DNA of 64,000 bases from the NCBI RefSeq assembly GCF_000150955.2, contig NC_011683.1:434001-498000 (forward strand), written 5' to 3'. The stretch comes from Phaeodactylum tricornutum CCAP 1055/1. Lineage: Eukaryota; Bacillariophyta; Bacillariophyceae; Surirellales; Neidiaceae. Position numbers and translations under genes: made by a program. Positions 31,742 through 42,004 of this stretch are shown here, one piece after another. Positions within the stretch are counted from its first letter, which is position 1; each line of letters begins with the position of its first letter. The notes beneath the pieces were generated by a model. The model did no database searches. It was not told where the DNA came from and worked only from the letters and a program-made list of their open reading frames with translations.

Positions 31742-32410
31742 ATGACGATCCAAGCAGAAGATCGGAGCCATTGTGATGCATACTTTAATCATGAGTTTTC
31801 CGGCTGGTCGGTTTGGATTGAGTTGGACAAGCCGTCGGCACTTCTGAGAGAAATGGAATACCTACGTCAAGCCGTTGGCGGCACAGAGTCAGGAGTGCAT
31901 CGCTTTCCACCTCATCTCACCTTACTATACAATTTTCAGATGCCTGGAAATGAAAACGATCACGAGCGAGCTGCCGAAGAAATGCTGCGCGCAAGCCTTG
32001 GGGATTTTCTGTTGCGCAGAGAAGACCAATTCGAAAAGGGGCAATTGAGGCGCAAACTGGAACCAGAGAAATGGATGTACTTCGATTATCCCACATCAGC
32101 GGATGGGGGGAATGGTTTCGGCGCATCCCTGTCACTTCTGCTTCTGCGAAAAACCGATTCTTTGACCAAACTTCACCAGAAGATCCGGCAACAATTTCCT
32201 TCTGATCAGCGTTCAGCATCTTTTCAGCCCCACGTTAGTTTGGTCTATGCACCGAGATGCCACGGTCCCCACGTAGAAAAACGTACGCTTTTGCTACAAA
32301 GGAGCGGGTTCATGCTAATAGACTCAACACTCAATGCAAAATGTGTCTCAGTCTGGAAGACTTGTGGTCAAACAAAAGATTGGCGACGAATAGCCCAAGT
32401 GCCGATATAA
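31742..32410 (+). CDS. 2H-family cyclic phosphodiesterase
   Basis: 222 aa from the ATG at 31742; the frame is open upstream but has no earlier ATG. The two catalytic HxT/S motifs of the 2H phosphoesterase superfamily are present: HLTLLYNF (His58) and HVSLVYAP (His164). They are separated by about 106 residues, as in plant and yeast cyclic phosphodiesterases (CPDase/Cpd1), which open ADP-ribose 1'',2''-cyclic phosphate from tRNA splicing or 2',3'-cyclic nucleotides. The N-terminal SGWSVWIELDKPSALLREME and the FPPH context also fit that group. The enzyme is probably cytosolic or nuclear. The substrate is inferred from family. It converges on the next gene, with only 42 bp between stops. Confidence 0.8.
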   Translation: MTIQAEDRSHCDAYFNHEFSGWSVWIELDKPSALLREMEYLRQAVGGTESGVHRFPPHLTLLYNFQMPGNENDHERAAEEMLRASLGDFLLRREDQFEKGQLRRKLEPEKWMYFDYPTSADGGNGFGASLSLLLLRKTDSLTKLHQKIRQQFPSDQRSASFQPHVSLVYAPRCHGPHVEKRTLLLQRSGFMLIDSTLNAKCVSVWKTCGQTKDWRRIAQVPI

Positions 32411-32452
32411 AAAGAGTCTGTTGCAAATATATTCGCGTAAAGACACTCCAGT

Positions 32453-33845
32453 TCAAATCAAGTTAATCCTCATCACTGATGTCTCCATCAAGCTCTGTTC
32501 TCCATCTAAGCATTCATCTTTTGTATCGAACCTACAATTTGCAGTCGTTTGAGGAAACTGATCTCGACGCCAAGCAGACGCGATGCGACCATCGTAGCCT
32601 ATTGTATTTTTCTGCAGATTCACATATTGCGTGGCATAGAGGCTTACAGCGACAAAGACAAGAAAGATGCAGTATCCCCTGAAAACGATCAAAAGATCAA
32701 TAGCCGCATTTTCGTACTCACGCGAATACAATAGAATTCCGCTCCGAAGCTGTATAATGCCCAACGAGATTACAAACACTGCTAACGCACGGTGCATCAA
32801 CAGCCATTTCTCACGGTTCGTGCGGGGCAGCGTAACGAGCCACCACGCTGCCACATTTACAACATCGTCAGCGCCATCCAAATTCCCGTGTATGGCGTGA
32901 AGATTATCGGTCATCTTGGCCACTTGATGTAAAGGCGGTCGCCTGAATCCGTTTATTCCTTGAAAAGCAAAAATGCTCAAAAGAAATATCCCTGTCCAAT
33001 GATGCCCGTGTCGGAAATGGGATGACTTCTTTAGTACAATACCCGATACTACAGAAGCCAGAGAGATGCACAGGAAGATGAATGCAATCATCTGCCCCGA
33101 CACGTGCAGGTACATCCACTGACGGGGGATCAACTTTCTTAACCACGCACTCGCTACCGCTACGGGGACCGCAATCCCGAGAGCGAGCGAGGCGAAGAAG
33201 CCATGTAAGGCAAACGCAAGTTTGTGTTCTTTATCGATTGACGGAATTTGTAGTTTTGGCAACTGCTCGTCGCAATTTTGGAGATCAATAGTAAAGGCCC
33301 CACGGTGTCGATGATACCCAAGCTCGTTATTTGCGCCCACAGCATAGATGAACGTCACCGGACCGCCTTCCCTGATAGAAGAGGTAGGGAGCAGTTTCCA
33401 CGTAAAAGACAAGGCAGTTTCTCCATCACTTTGTATCAACGATAGATTGTGAAGCACGTTAGCCGATTCCCGGCGTAATCCACTCACATCCTTTTGGTGT
33501 TCGACGTGGTTGTAAGTTACTTCGTTTTGGTCTGGCAAGCCCACAATAGCCGTCGATCCAACCATTTTCCCAAATTTAGAGAGCCCAAGACCAATCCACG
33601 CTTCCCCATCATATTCTAGAACCGTGCGTAATTCGTCACGCTCTACCGACACAATCCAGTGTAGCCATAAATCCGGTCGAAGTTGAACCGAGTACCCGTC
33701 AGTAATCGTCGAACTAACACAAGAAGCATATATCAAAGGTACTGTGTCACCTCGCTATAGCCGATTTGGCAAGAAGACCATATAGCGATAGAATGATGGG
33801 TTTCTTACGGGGTCGGGACAACAAATTTTTTTTTGTAGATGCCAT
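32453..33845 (-). CDS. DOMON-cytochrome b561 membrane protein
   Basis: The main exon (33741-32453) has no usable ATG. A short upstream exon at 33845-33809 (MASTKKNLLSRP) joins in phase through a 67-bp intron with a GTAAGA donor and GACACAG acceptor, giving 441 aa with a basic, then moderately hydrophobic N-terminus. Residues ~25-165 form a DOMON domain (LRTVLEYDGEAWIGLGLSKF; FIYAVGANNELGYH). Five or six membrane helices follow, with the paired haem-binding His of cytochrome b561: LHGFFAS, LHVSGQM, HHWTGIF, MHRALAV. The family moves electrons across membranes, often from ascorbate, to reduce iron or other extracellular acceptors; DOMON domains bind haem or sugar. A surface ferric-reductase-like role is plausible but unproven. 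Confidence 0.8.
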
Positions 33846-34256
33846 GCTTCGTCCAGAGAATAACACAACCTAATCTAACAGGTAAATTTATTTTGCTTTG
33901 TGCTTTTCCACATCTCATTGTGGACCAACAACAAAGAGGTCACAAGTTTTTGAGTTTTTTCCTTAGGGTCATTTTCACATTACTTGATAAGATTCCCCAT
34001 AAATTGGCATCGATGGATACCTTTCCCAAATCGTGTCAAAAGTATATTAGTTAGTCATTACTCACAGAGATTCAGAGTCATTTTGAGACTCAACTTCACA
34101 TGATGCAAATGACCGCATTGGCAGTGACAGTTGTGGAAATCAAGAACACACTATCATATGCATAGCACTTGATCTACAATCTGACGAAATGCGTGTACCG
34201 TGTTACAGAAAAGATCGTTTACATTAGAAAAGCATGCGTTGTGCCCGATTGCCACG
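33846..34256. other. Intergenic region
   Basis: 411 bp, A+T-rich, between the start of the b561 gene and the end of the next minus-strand gene. Nothing recognisable. Confidence 0.4.
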
Positions 34257-35750
34257 CTATCGTCCCTTGTCAGCAGCTGTAGTCTTGCTACAAAGAGCCC
34301 TACACAAAGCCTCAAAGTCATGCAGGTTCAACACGTTAGTCCAAGCGTTCATGGTGGCCGCTGCTTCGGGAGTCGGGTGCGATACAGCCGTCCAAGTTGC
34401 CAAGTGCAGTGCCAATGATACATCCGGGACATAACTTGCACCCCTCAAAATAGTTGGAACAATGGCAGCAGTGCTATCATATGGATAGATGCTACGAGCT
34501 CGAGGAATGGTGTCACCAAAACAGGAAATTGATGATTGCAAAGCTGGCCAAGAGGATTCTATCAGATGAACGCGACGGGATGAGCCGGCCGGAAGTGCCT
34601 GAAGTATGTCCCGCAGCGTTTGTGCGGACCGTGGTAGGAAGTGAATTTGTGACGGCTTGTATTGGCCAAAACACTCGGTAGCCTTGTCACGGATTTTCCA
34701 GTCGCAGTGCTCTGAACCAGCATATTGTTGTAAAACGTCACACGCGATTGCGACTTCCGACTTGTGGGCCACAACAATTACGACGGCTGTCGACGCTAGC
34801 GTTTGCAAAGCCCGACAAGCCTGCTCGTCAACTTGGAGCGCTGGAATATTGCACATCATATGAATGTCTTGTAAAATGCACCCGGTGTTGTTTTGAAGCA
34901 GGGGTAAAGGATTCTGGTAGTTGACATGATATCGAAAAATGGTTGCTTCACGCAAGGTCTCCCTCCAGTTTTCGCCAATCTCCCCCACAGTGAGTGGCCG
35001 ACTACTGCGTTCATTTCGACCATGATTGGGCGAGAAAGAATCGGAAGCGAAAGGTGTCGTAGTCGTTGTCAAGGTGGTGGTGTCATCCGATTGGGGGTGA
35101 AACTGTGAGGCGTACTTGCCCGACTTGCCTACCGAACGACCTTGATCCAAGGCCTGTTCTTCTAGTAACAGTCGGACACACAAGGCGTATTCCACAGTCG
35201 TAGACACATCAACCATAGAAGCGTCTTGTGAAGTAGCGGTGCTATCCGGCGGTGGTCCAATTAAAACGTGTGCCAATGACGTGAGTTTGTTGCGTAGCCA
35301 GGACGTGTCGTCGGGAAGATGGACGGAGGATGGCCACGTTTGAGCCGCCGCTTGGATACCGACAGCAATGCGCCAATCGACTGTATTTTCCACCAAACAC
35401 CCGTCCCAATCCACCACTAGAATTGGTCGCGTATCTGTGCCTCTGTTCGATGGGGATGCATCCTTATTGTCGCCGTGAAATGGTTCGGCCCATAGTCGAC
35501 TCCAGCCGTTTCGACGACGATTGCTACAGCGTGTACCCTTCGTGACAACCGTTGGTGGCGGTACTGGAATACGTCGCGGTGAAACGAATTTCCATTTTGC
35601 GATCCGAAAGGACTCGGTCGGCAACGCGGAAAAGAGCAGGCACCCAAGGAGCACTAAAGTTGATAGAACACGACGGATTATCGGTTCCAAAACTCGGTAG
35701 GCCCCTGGGGCGCTTACCATTTTAGAAAATGGCAAAGTTGGGGCTTTCAT
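34257..35750 (-). CDS. HAD-like protein, probably plastid-targeted
   Basis: One exon, 497 aa, ATG at 35750. A hydrophobic signal (VLSTLVLLGCLLFSALPTES) is followed by Phe (FRIAKWKF) and a basic, hydroxylated stretch, the diatom plastid-import pattern. PILVVDWDGCLVEN is HAD motif I (DxD). AVVIVVAHKSEVAIACDVL, with Ser after the hydrophobic strand, and VHLIESSWPALQSS could correspond to motifs II and IV, but the DD pair of motif IV is not evident, so activity is uncertain. The central region (PSNRGT; TTVEYALCVRLLLEEQ) looks specific to diatoms or heterokonts. The substrate is unknown. The next gene starts divergently 465 bp away. Confidence 0.65.
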   Translation of the reverse strand: MKAPTLPFSKMVSAPGAYRVLEPIIRRVLSTLVLLGCLLFSALPTESFRIAKWKFVSPRRIPVPPPTVVTKGTRCSNRRRNGWSRLWAEPFHGDNKDASPSNRGTDTRPILVVDWDGCLVENTVDWRIAVGIQAAAQTWPSSVHLPDDTSWLRNKLTSLAHVLIGPPPDSTATSQDASMVDVSTTVEYALCVRLLLEEQALDQGRSVGKSGKYASQFHPQSDDTTTLTTTTTPFASDSFSPNHGRNERSSRPLTVGEIGENWRETLREATIFRYHVNYQNPLPLLQNNTGCILQDIHMMCNIPALQVDEQACRALQTLASTAVVIVVAHKSEVAIACDVLQQYAGSEHCDWKIRDKATECFGQYKPSQIHFLPRSAQTLRDILQALPAGSSRRVHLIESSWPALQSSISCFGDTIPRARSIYPYDSTAAIVPTILRGASYVPDVSLALHLATWTAVSHPTPEAAATMNAWTNVLNLHDFEALCRALCSKTTAADKGR

Positions 35751-36215
35751 CCCACAAAGGATCAGGGAGATCTCTTTGAGGTCTGGACTGCGTAAAAAAT
35801 AAAATAGTGAGAAATGATCCTACCACACGCAACATCAAATATCGACCAGCCGACCGATCGCGTTCTGCACTATACATATTAGAGAGAAAAGCCGGGTAAG
35901 TTGTACATCACAGTCAGTACTAGTCAGCTTGCGGATTCGTAGTCGACACCTGGCTGCTTGTCTATATTTCGACGAATAGCATTCCAAACTCCTGATTCTT
36001 ACATAAACAACAGGCTTCGGAAAAAGGAAAGAAGAACCGGGTTTCCAGTGAGCTCTACCGGCTGACACGTTATTACGACTGTGAAAGCTTCGGCTTCGTG
36101 CTCATTGTTTTACGTTGCGTTGCGAACAATGGTAGACGTACTGGTAGTCCCTTACCAGAACTGCGACGAGCAAAACGACTAGCGGAAACTGGGTACGCAG
36201 CGACCTATAGTAGTC
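35751..36215. promoter_or_regulatory. Divergent promoter region
   Basis: 465 bp between the HAD-like gene (minus) and the RING-CUE gene (plus). It should contain both promoters. No known box was recognised. Confidence 0.4.
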
Positions 36216-38762
36216 ATGTTAGAAGGCAATGACAACATTGGGAGCAATCCTGCGGGTGCTGCTACGGGCTTACGAAGGCGTCGTGGAGTCGTAGACATGG
36301 CACCGGATCTAAACAACGAGAACGACGCGACCGCGGCACACGAAATCCTAGAGGCCGTGCATCCGCCACAGCGACCCTTGAACAATCCTCTTCCTCGCCA
36401 ACACTCCGCTTCTCGTGTTGCGTCTACTGCGTCATCATTCACAGCACGAAGGATGTCCTCGTGGTACGGATGGTTGTCCGCGGTGGCGGCTTGTCTAGCG
36501 ATTGTCACTACGAATCAGCCAGAGCCGTTCTGGCAGTTGGTTCGTGAATGCGTTCCGGCGGGTATCGTAGAACCAGCGACTTCGATAATTCTCTCTGGCG
36601 CAAAGTCCACCCCGTCAACGTTGACCTGGAATACCGAAGCATGGGGAGGATTCTTCTCCTTCTTGACGCCGCCATCGTCGACTTCTACTACAGAATTTTG
36701 GAGCAACGGTATGGAACAGCGTCAAGAAATTTCGTCTCCTATCGTTGAGGAAAATAATCGAAAAGTTCCGAAGTACTTAGAGACGAAGGGAGGGGGGATT
36801 CCTGTCTGGTTACGCTGGATTCCAGGAATTTACTCCCCAGCTCCCAGTCCTTCATTGTCCGAAGGCACTGCTTTTACCAAAAATAGAAAGGATTCCAGCA
36901 GCATGGCCGCTGCGATACGGGGCAAGCTCGATTCGTTCGAAACGACGATCCTTCAAGCGGCCTTTACAGTAGCTGCGACGGTAGAAGTTATCGTTTGGAC
37001 GACGCTTTCACTGATCTCAAAATGGCCCGCTGTTTTGAAGTCGCTCGTTGATCCGGCCATTCTGCATCCGTCAGCGAGTACGACTGCGACCGACCTGATC
37101 GATAAAATACTTACTTCGACACCACGTTTACTCTGTATTGCCAACATCTTCTTGGCAGTCACGTATATCTTTCATCAAGCCGTGGCGGAGTGGTTCTTGG
37201 GTTCGAATGGTTCCAGCCGCCGCGATATGGCGAGTCGGGAACAACGGCTGGGTGGCTTTCTTGTATTCAAGTTACTACTTATTTCAGCGGTTGTGGGGCC
37301 CGACACGCTTGATCTCCTAATACTACTCTCCTGGTATACCTGCCTTTCCTTGTTGCGGTCGCTCGGTGTATTGTGTGCGAATGTTACTACCCACACATCC
37401 CAGTCGGGCCAACCCCCTCGCCCGGGAGTGTGGCACTTGTTGACGGGTGTACTTGTGGCAGACTTTTTGGCCGCTGCCGTATGTGTTGGTCTCTTTCACG
37501 GGGCAGGATGGGGTATGGTGGCTCTCCTTACCTGTGACTGTGCCTTACTGGCCATGGACATTATTTGTCACCTGCTGTCCCATTTGTCACAGGTGTTAGA
37601 GCAACAACACGGAAGAGTCGTTCAACGTTGGCAAGAGCAGCGGGGACTCGGCGAAGAGCCTGTTAGTACAGGTAGGGTTTGGAGGTTTCCCGAGTCAGCA
37701 GAAGGGATCAACGAACATGATAGTGTCGATGCGGATACTGCGCCGGATCAAGGTCCATCGGCTGGAATGGAGCACCGTCTCGAACAGTATGAAAAGCAAC
37801 ATTCGCGTCGTGTTGCTATTCTGGATTCTACTATTTTCGCCTTGCAGCTAGGAGGCCACGTCTTAACCGTCGCGCATTTTTTACATATTTGGAAAGTGCA
37901 CGGTTTCCAATTTACCTTAATTGACGGTGTCTTGGCCCTGCATCTGAATTCAGCGATCACCAGTCTCTCGAAGAAGATTGCCTCCCGACGGAATTTGCAC
38001 CGAATTGCCCGTGATTTGAACACGACCTTTGTAGATGCCTCGGAATGGGATTTACGGAAAGCTGCAGCCTCCGGTGATGTCTGCTGTATTTGTTTGGGAG
38101 TCCTTACAAGCGATGTCAAGAAAATATCCTGCGGACACTTGTATCATACGCAGTGTCTTCGGGAAGTTGTTGCGCGGGCCAGATCCATGCAGACGGCACG
38201 ATGTCCCTTGTGTCGAGCTTCGGTAGTCGATGGACGGTATGCGAATGATACAAGCACCGCGATACCCCGAAATGAGCGAGGCGCTGAGGTCAACGAAGCC
38301 ACGTTGGACCAAGCTTCAGGCAGACCACCAGACACTGTCGGAGTAGCACCTACAGCAGGCCCAAATGCGATAGGAACACTTCCCAACGGCGGGAATGCTC
38401 TTTTTCGTTTCTCAACCGAAGGCATCTTTCCCGCTTGGTTGCCATTGCCCGGATTCTCCTTCGAAGTCGTCCGACGCACAGCCGCCACAAGCAATGCGAA
38501 CACTACCGTTGATTTAGTACCTTCACAGATTCCTGAACCATCTTTTATAAGGCGTTTCCTGATATTGGCGGGGGCTATTCCATTGTCGCCGGAAGAGGAA
38601 GCTGTGGCTATGGAGCAACTAGTCGACATGTTTCCACAATACGATCGGGCTGATTTGTTGCGGGAGTTACGAGCAAGAGGATCGTCCGAGGGCGTTGCGG
38701 AAATTATACTCCTGGGGGCGTTTACAGGAATACCGCGTGGTGGGGGCGGGGACGGCTTTTGA
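36216..38762 (+). CDS. Membrane RING-CUE ubiquitin ligase (gp78/Hrd1-like)
   Basis: One exon, 848 aa. The N-terminal ~270 residues are low in complexity with scattered hydrophobic stretches. Then come several membrane helices (LLCIANIFLAVTYIFHQAV; LGGFLVFKLLLISAVVGPDT; HLLTGVLVADFLAAAVCVGL; GHVLTVAHFLHIW). A RING-H2 finger lies at residues ~622-668: CCICLG, ISCGHLYHTQCLREVV, CPLCRAS. A CUE domain follows at ~787-835 (SPEEEAVAMEQLVDMFPQYD). Multispan-RING-CUE is the architecture of gp78/AMFR, an ER ligase that marks misfolded or regulated membrane proteins for proteasomal degradation. ER localisation and an ERAD role are inferred. In complex-plastid algae a second ERAD-like system exists in the periplastid space; no import signal of that type is evident here. 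Confidence 0.8.
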   Translation: MLEGNDNIGSNPAGAATGLRRRRGVVDMAPDLNNENDATAAHEILEAVHPPQRPLNNPLPRQHSASRVASTASSFTARRMSSWYGWLSAVAACLAIVTTNQPEPFWQLVRECVPAGIVEPATSIILSGAKSTPSTLTWNTEAWGGFFSFLTPPSSTSTTEFWSNGMEQRQEISSPIVEENNRKVPKYLETKGGGIPVWLRWIPGIYSPAPSPSLSEGTAFTKNRKDSSSMAAAIRGKLDSFETTILQAAFTVAATVEVIVWTTLSLISKWPAVLKSLVDPAILHPSASTTATDLIDKILTSTPRLLCIANIFLAVTYIFHQAVAEWFLGSNGSSRRDMASREQRLGGFLVFKLLLISAVVGPDTLDLLILLSWYTCLSLLRSLGVLCANVTTHTSQSGQPPRPGVWHLLTGVLVADFLAAAVCVGLFHGAGWGMVALLTCDCALLAMDIICHLLSHLSQVLEQQHGRVVQRWQEQRGLGEEPVSTGRVWRFPESAEGINEHDSVDADTAPDQGPSAGMEHRLEQYEKQHSRRVAILDSTIFALQLGGHVLTVAHFLHIWKVHGFQFTLIDGVLALHLNSAITSLSKKIASRRNLHRIARDLNTTFVDASEWDLRKAAASGDVCCICLGVLTSDVKKISCGHLYHTQCLREVVARARSMQTARCPLCRASVVDGRYANDTSTAIPRNERGAEVNEATLDQASGRPPDTVGVAPTAGPNAIGTLPNGGNALFRFSTEGIFPAWLPLPGFSFEVVRRTAATSNANTTVDLVPSQIPEPSFIRRFLILAGAIPLSPEEEAVAMEQLVDMFPQYDRADLLRELRARGSSEGVAEIILLGAFTGIPRGGGGDGF

Positions 38763-39733
38763 GAAAGAAGGGGAAGTTCGCCAATGAATGTGGCGGGCAG
38801 ATTTAAGCCTCCCTCAGATCAACCAAAGAAAAATATCTGGTTTGAAGAGCGCTCATTTGCAAATCCCCCAAATGTCTAAGTCTTATGGCGTACAAATAGT
38901 ACACGTGTATAATTGCAACCACGAAAGGTGATGAGGTTATTTATACCATAGTAATATTCATCTCTCCTCATGAACGACATGATGGTGAAATCATTGACCA
39001 GCACATCCAGCTGCATCCATCGTCGGGGCTTGACCCGCACTTGGATGTTTCGCTTTCAAAAGAAAATTGAAACAAAGACTTCTCTTTCTTTCGCTACGGC
39101 ATCTCAATCTCATCCACGACCAAAACATTGTAAAATTTAAATTTAACAAGAATGACCATCTCTACGCAGACCCCTGAAGCGAATTCCTCACTATTGAACT
39201 TATGGAGCAAAGAAAGATATCTATAAATATATTGAAATATATGCTGCATAAACGAATAGAGACACAACCCACGAAGGAATGCGCATTTCGGATGTCTTCA
39301 ACGGTTCTTCCATGCGGGTTTATCGACGCCAAACTCTCCATTTTTGTCGAAGTGCTCATAGGGCGATTCATGAATCGATTGCTGGGTTTGCGCGGAATAC
39401 TTCAAGATTCTTGGCAACGTATTACCCAGCAACACATTTTGGAACATTCATCAGGCTCATTGTGACCATAGAGACCCATGCGTTCCAAGTCAATCGTTCT
39501 TTGAAACTGTATAATGCAAAATTTTACTAACAGCGCATTCGACTCGCAACCAGAAATTGAGCCGAAGCCATTTGAAGACAGCTTCGACAAACGAGGAAAG
39601 GCACTAAAAGTACGAGTTGCAGCCGCGCTGCTTTTCGATGGACGTAGGTTGAATTATGTTGGTTTGAAGTAGTGTATATCGGTATTCACCTAGATCAATT
39701 CTGAAAAGGTTTTCTCTTTTCTCTCATACAGAC
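38763..39733. other. Intergenic region
   Basis: 971 bp between the E3 ligase gene and the HSF gene. Short frames at 39202-39530 have no known motif. No repeat seen. Confidence 0.4.
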
Positions 39734-41142
39734 ATGTATCCGTCAAAGCGAGTACGGTATAATGTCGAGGATACCAAGGGAAAGCAAAGTCACATTCCAT
39801 GCCACGCGCCCAGAGGATTGAAAAGAGGCGGAAGTGGTGACACCACACGATCAGATAATTCAATTCTGAATACCCCATCGACTACAGATGACCCGAAGAA
39901 AGCCATTGCATCGATGCTCGAACAAACTCATGGTAACGCAAAGCTTAAAGAAAATGAAAGTCAACACGGTTTCGACATGAAAACGGTTGCTGACATTGAC
40001 GAACTATCGGGCGAGGCTGGAGTCGATGGAAGTACTTTGGGGAAGGGCCGGCGATCCTTCCCGGAGCAGCTCTTGCATCTTCTTGAAGACGGATCTGCGG
40101 CCGAAGCAGCATGGTGGCTACCGGGAGACACCGCATTTGCAGTAGAACCGTTCCTTTTCCAAGAAAAAGTGTTAGACATCTATTTCCAAAGATCTAAGTT
40201 CGAAAGCTTTATCAGGAAGCTGAATTGATGGTACGGGCGGAGTGAAGATATGCGCATGCCTTGACAACTCTCTCGCATATCTTCTTATGAGTCACTCGGC
40301 GTTTGCTTCATAGGGGTTTCAAACGGATGTCCGGAAAACACATTCCTAAGGACTCGGTAGCTTTCCATCACAAATTATTCCGCAAAGGTCAACCTGAACA
40401 AGTGAAAAAGATGAGAAATAGCCAGCGCAGGGATGTTCCGCCGATTCCAAGAGAGGAGCTGAATCCAGTTTTCGAAGCGCCGAAAACTCTCAAGCATGAC
40501 ACTTGCCGTCAAAGTACAGCAAGTGGTGGTACGGCTGATTTCTTGAGATTTCTCGCTAATTCTCAGGAAGTCGGAGTGCGGATCTCTGAAATCAAACAGA
40601 TTCGTCGAATGCTGGGACGTCCAACTCTGCCAGTAGAGACTCGAATCCAGCATCCTTTACTATCACTTCACGCGTTCTCGTCATTTTCCTCACATGTGCA
40701 GGAGCTGGGATCGCAACTCAGTACACTCCAACAGATGGATCTGCACCGTCAGCTACTTGTCGCGGACAGCAACCTGATGCATTGGCAAAGCGAACAGGCT
40801 CACAATAATGAGAATCAAGCTTTGCAGATCCAGAATCAGCCCTCGTTGTCGGAACTACAGGAAGGGCTAGCTAGAGGGGAAGGGTTTGGTATTTTGGATG
40901 CTGCCGGTAGGTCAACACCGCAGGTCGGTCCATCTCAATTGGCACAGTCTCAGAGAGCCGAGGTTTTTGGAAATACACCTCTTTTCGTCACGCAGGCAGG
41001 AGCATCCGAATTCCGTTTTCCGATGTATTCTTCGCCTCAGTCCCATGGTGCACCAACAAGCTCAACGGTGCTGGGGATGCCCATCAGAAGCTCGTCAGGG
41101 ATAGCAGCATCTAGTTTTCCATCGCGTGAGCACATGATCTAG
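39734..41142 (+). CDS. Heat-shock-factor gene interrupted by an in-frame stop
   Basis: Exon 1 (39734-40230) encodes a disordered N-terminus and the first part of an HSF DNA-binding domain (SFPEQLLHLLED; WWLPGDTAFAVEPF; SKFESFIRKLN). Exon 2 (40314-41142) continues it (WGFKRMSGKHIPKDSVAFHH, KLFRKGQ), then disordered Gln/Ser-rich sequence. The 83-bp intron (GTACGG..CTTCATAG) splices in phase. The codon between RKLN and WGF, codon 165, is TGA at 40226-40228, where diatom HSFs normally have Arg; CGA to TGA is one transition. At the other end, TAG at 41140-41142 is followed in frame by 17 more sense codons (QMLFLLQQQPELRSDNN, stop at 41194-41196), again explicable by CAG to TAG. HSFs bind heat-shock elements. 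This copy may be a recent pseudogene or a defective allele. Confidence 0.7.
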
Positions 41143-41196
41143 CAGATGCTATTTCTGCTGCAGCAACAACCTGAGCTGCGATCGGACAACAACTAA

Positions 41197-42004
41197 GTTG
41201 GCGCAAGTTCTCGCAAAGAATCTGAAGCGCGAGTCCTTTTCCGTGGGAGATCCAGCAGAGTTCTTATTTTGGATCTTATTTTGGATCTGAGACGTCGGAT
41301 GACACCCCACTTTTGATTACCTTGTGTCGCTTTGGCTCCATTTGTTTACAGGAACGCTGTCCAAAGTTGCACTCTCTTTCCTCCTTGGCCTTAGCGCCTG
41401 CCGAATGTAGACAAAGAAGTTGGTTGCGTCAGTACGAAGGTAATGACTGCAATCGATGCGGATACAGTAGCATACATTACAATCGAGCTTTGCTGACTGA
41501 ATTAATATTTCGAATAATTGGAGTCGTTCTTGACTATTTTACTGTTAGAACAAGATAGATTGGTGTCAGCTAGTAGACCCGAGTTTGTACACGACAGCGT
41601 TAATTATTATTTTGAATACCAGACCAGACATACGACAGGAAAAGCAAAAAAGAGAAGATAAAGTGACATGAACACGATGATATTTACAGTTCGGTAGTAG
41701 AGACTGTGGTTTGGTAACCTCAGCAGAGACGACGCGAGCTGCAGCCGTGAAACAAGCTCGATTGTCAAGTTAGGTAATGTAAGTGCCATAATGACGAGAG
41801 TACCACCTACTCCCAGTCAGTTACATTAACAAAACACAACCCTTACACCTAGGTATTGATTGGGCAAAATCCGAGACACCAACTGTGGATATAAAGTAAA
41901 ATGAATAACTGGAAGCTTGGAAGGGACGGTATCCAAATCGCAGTTTTTAAGTGTTACTGATGCTGAGGCCGGATGTAGAAAGGCAGCAGACGTTGTAGAA
42001 AGCG
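41197..42004. other. Intergenic region
   Basis: About 808 bp. It contains a short tandem duplication (TTTTGGATCTTATTTTGGAT) near 41265-41290. Frames at 41313-41558 and 41607-41789 are not supported. No RNA gene seen. Confidence 0.4.
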
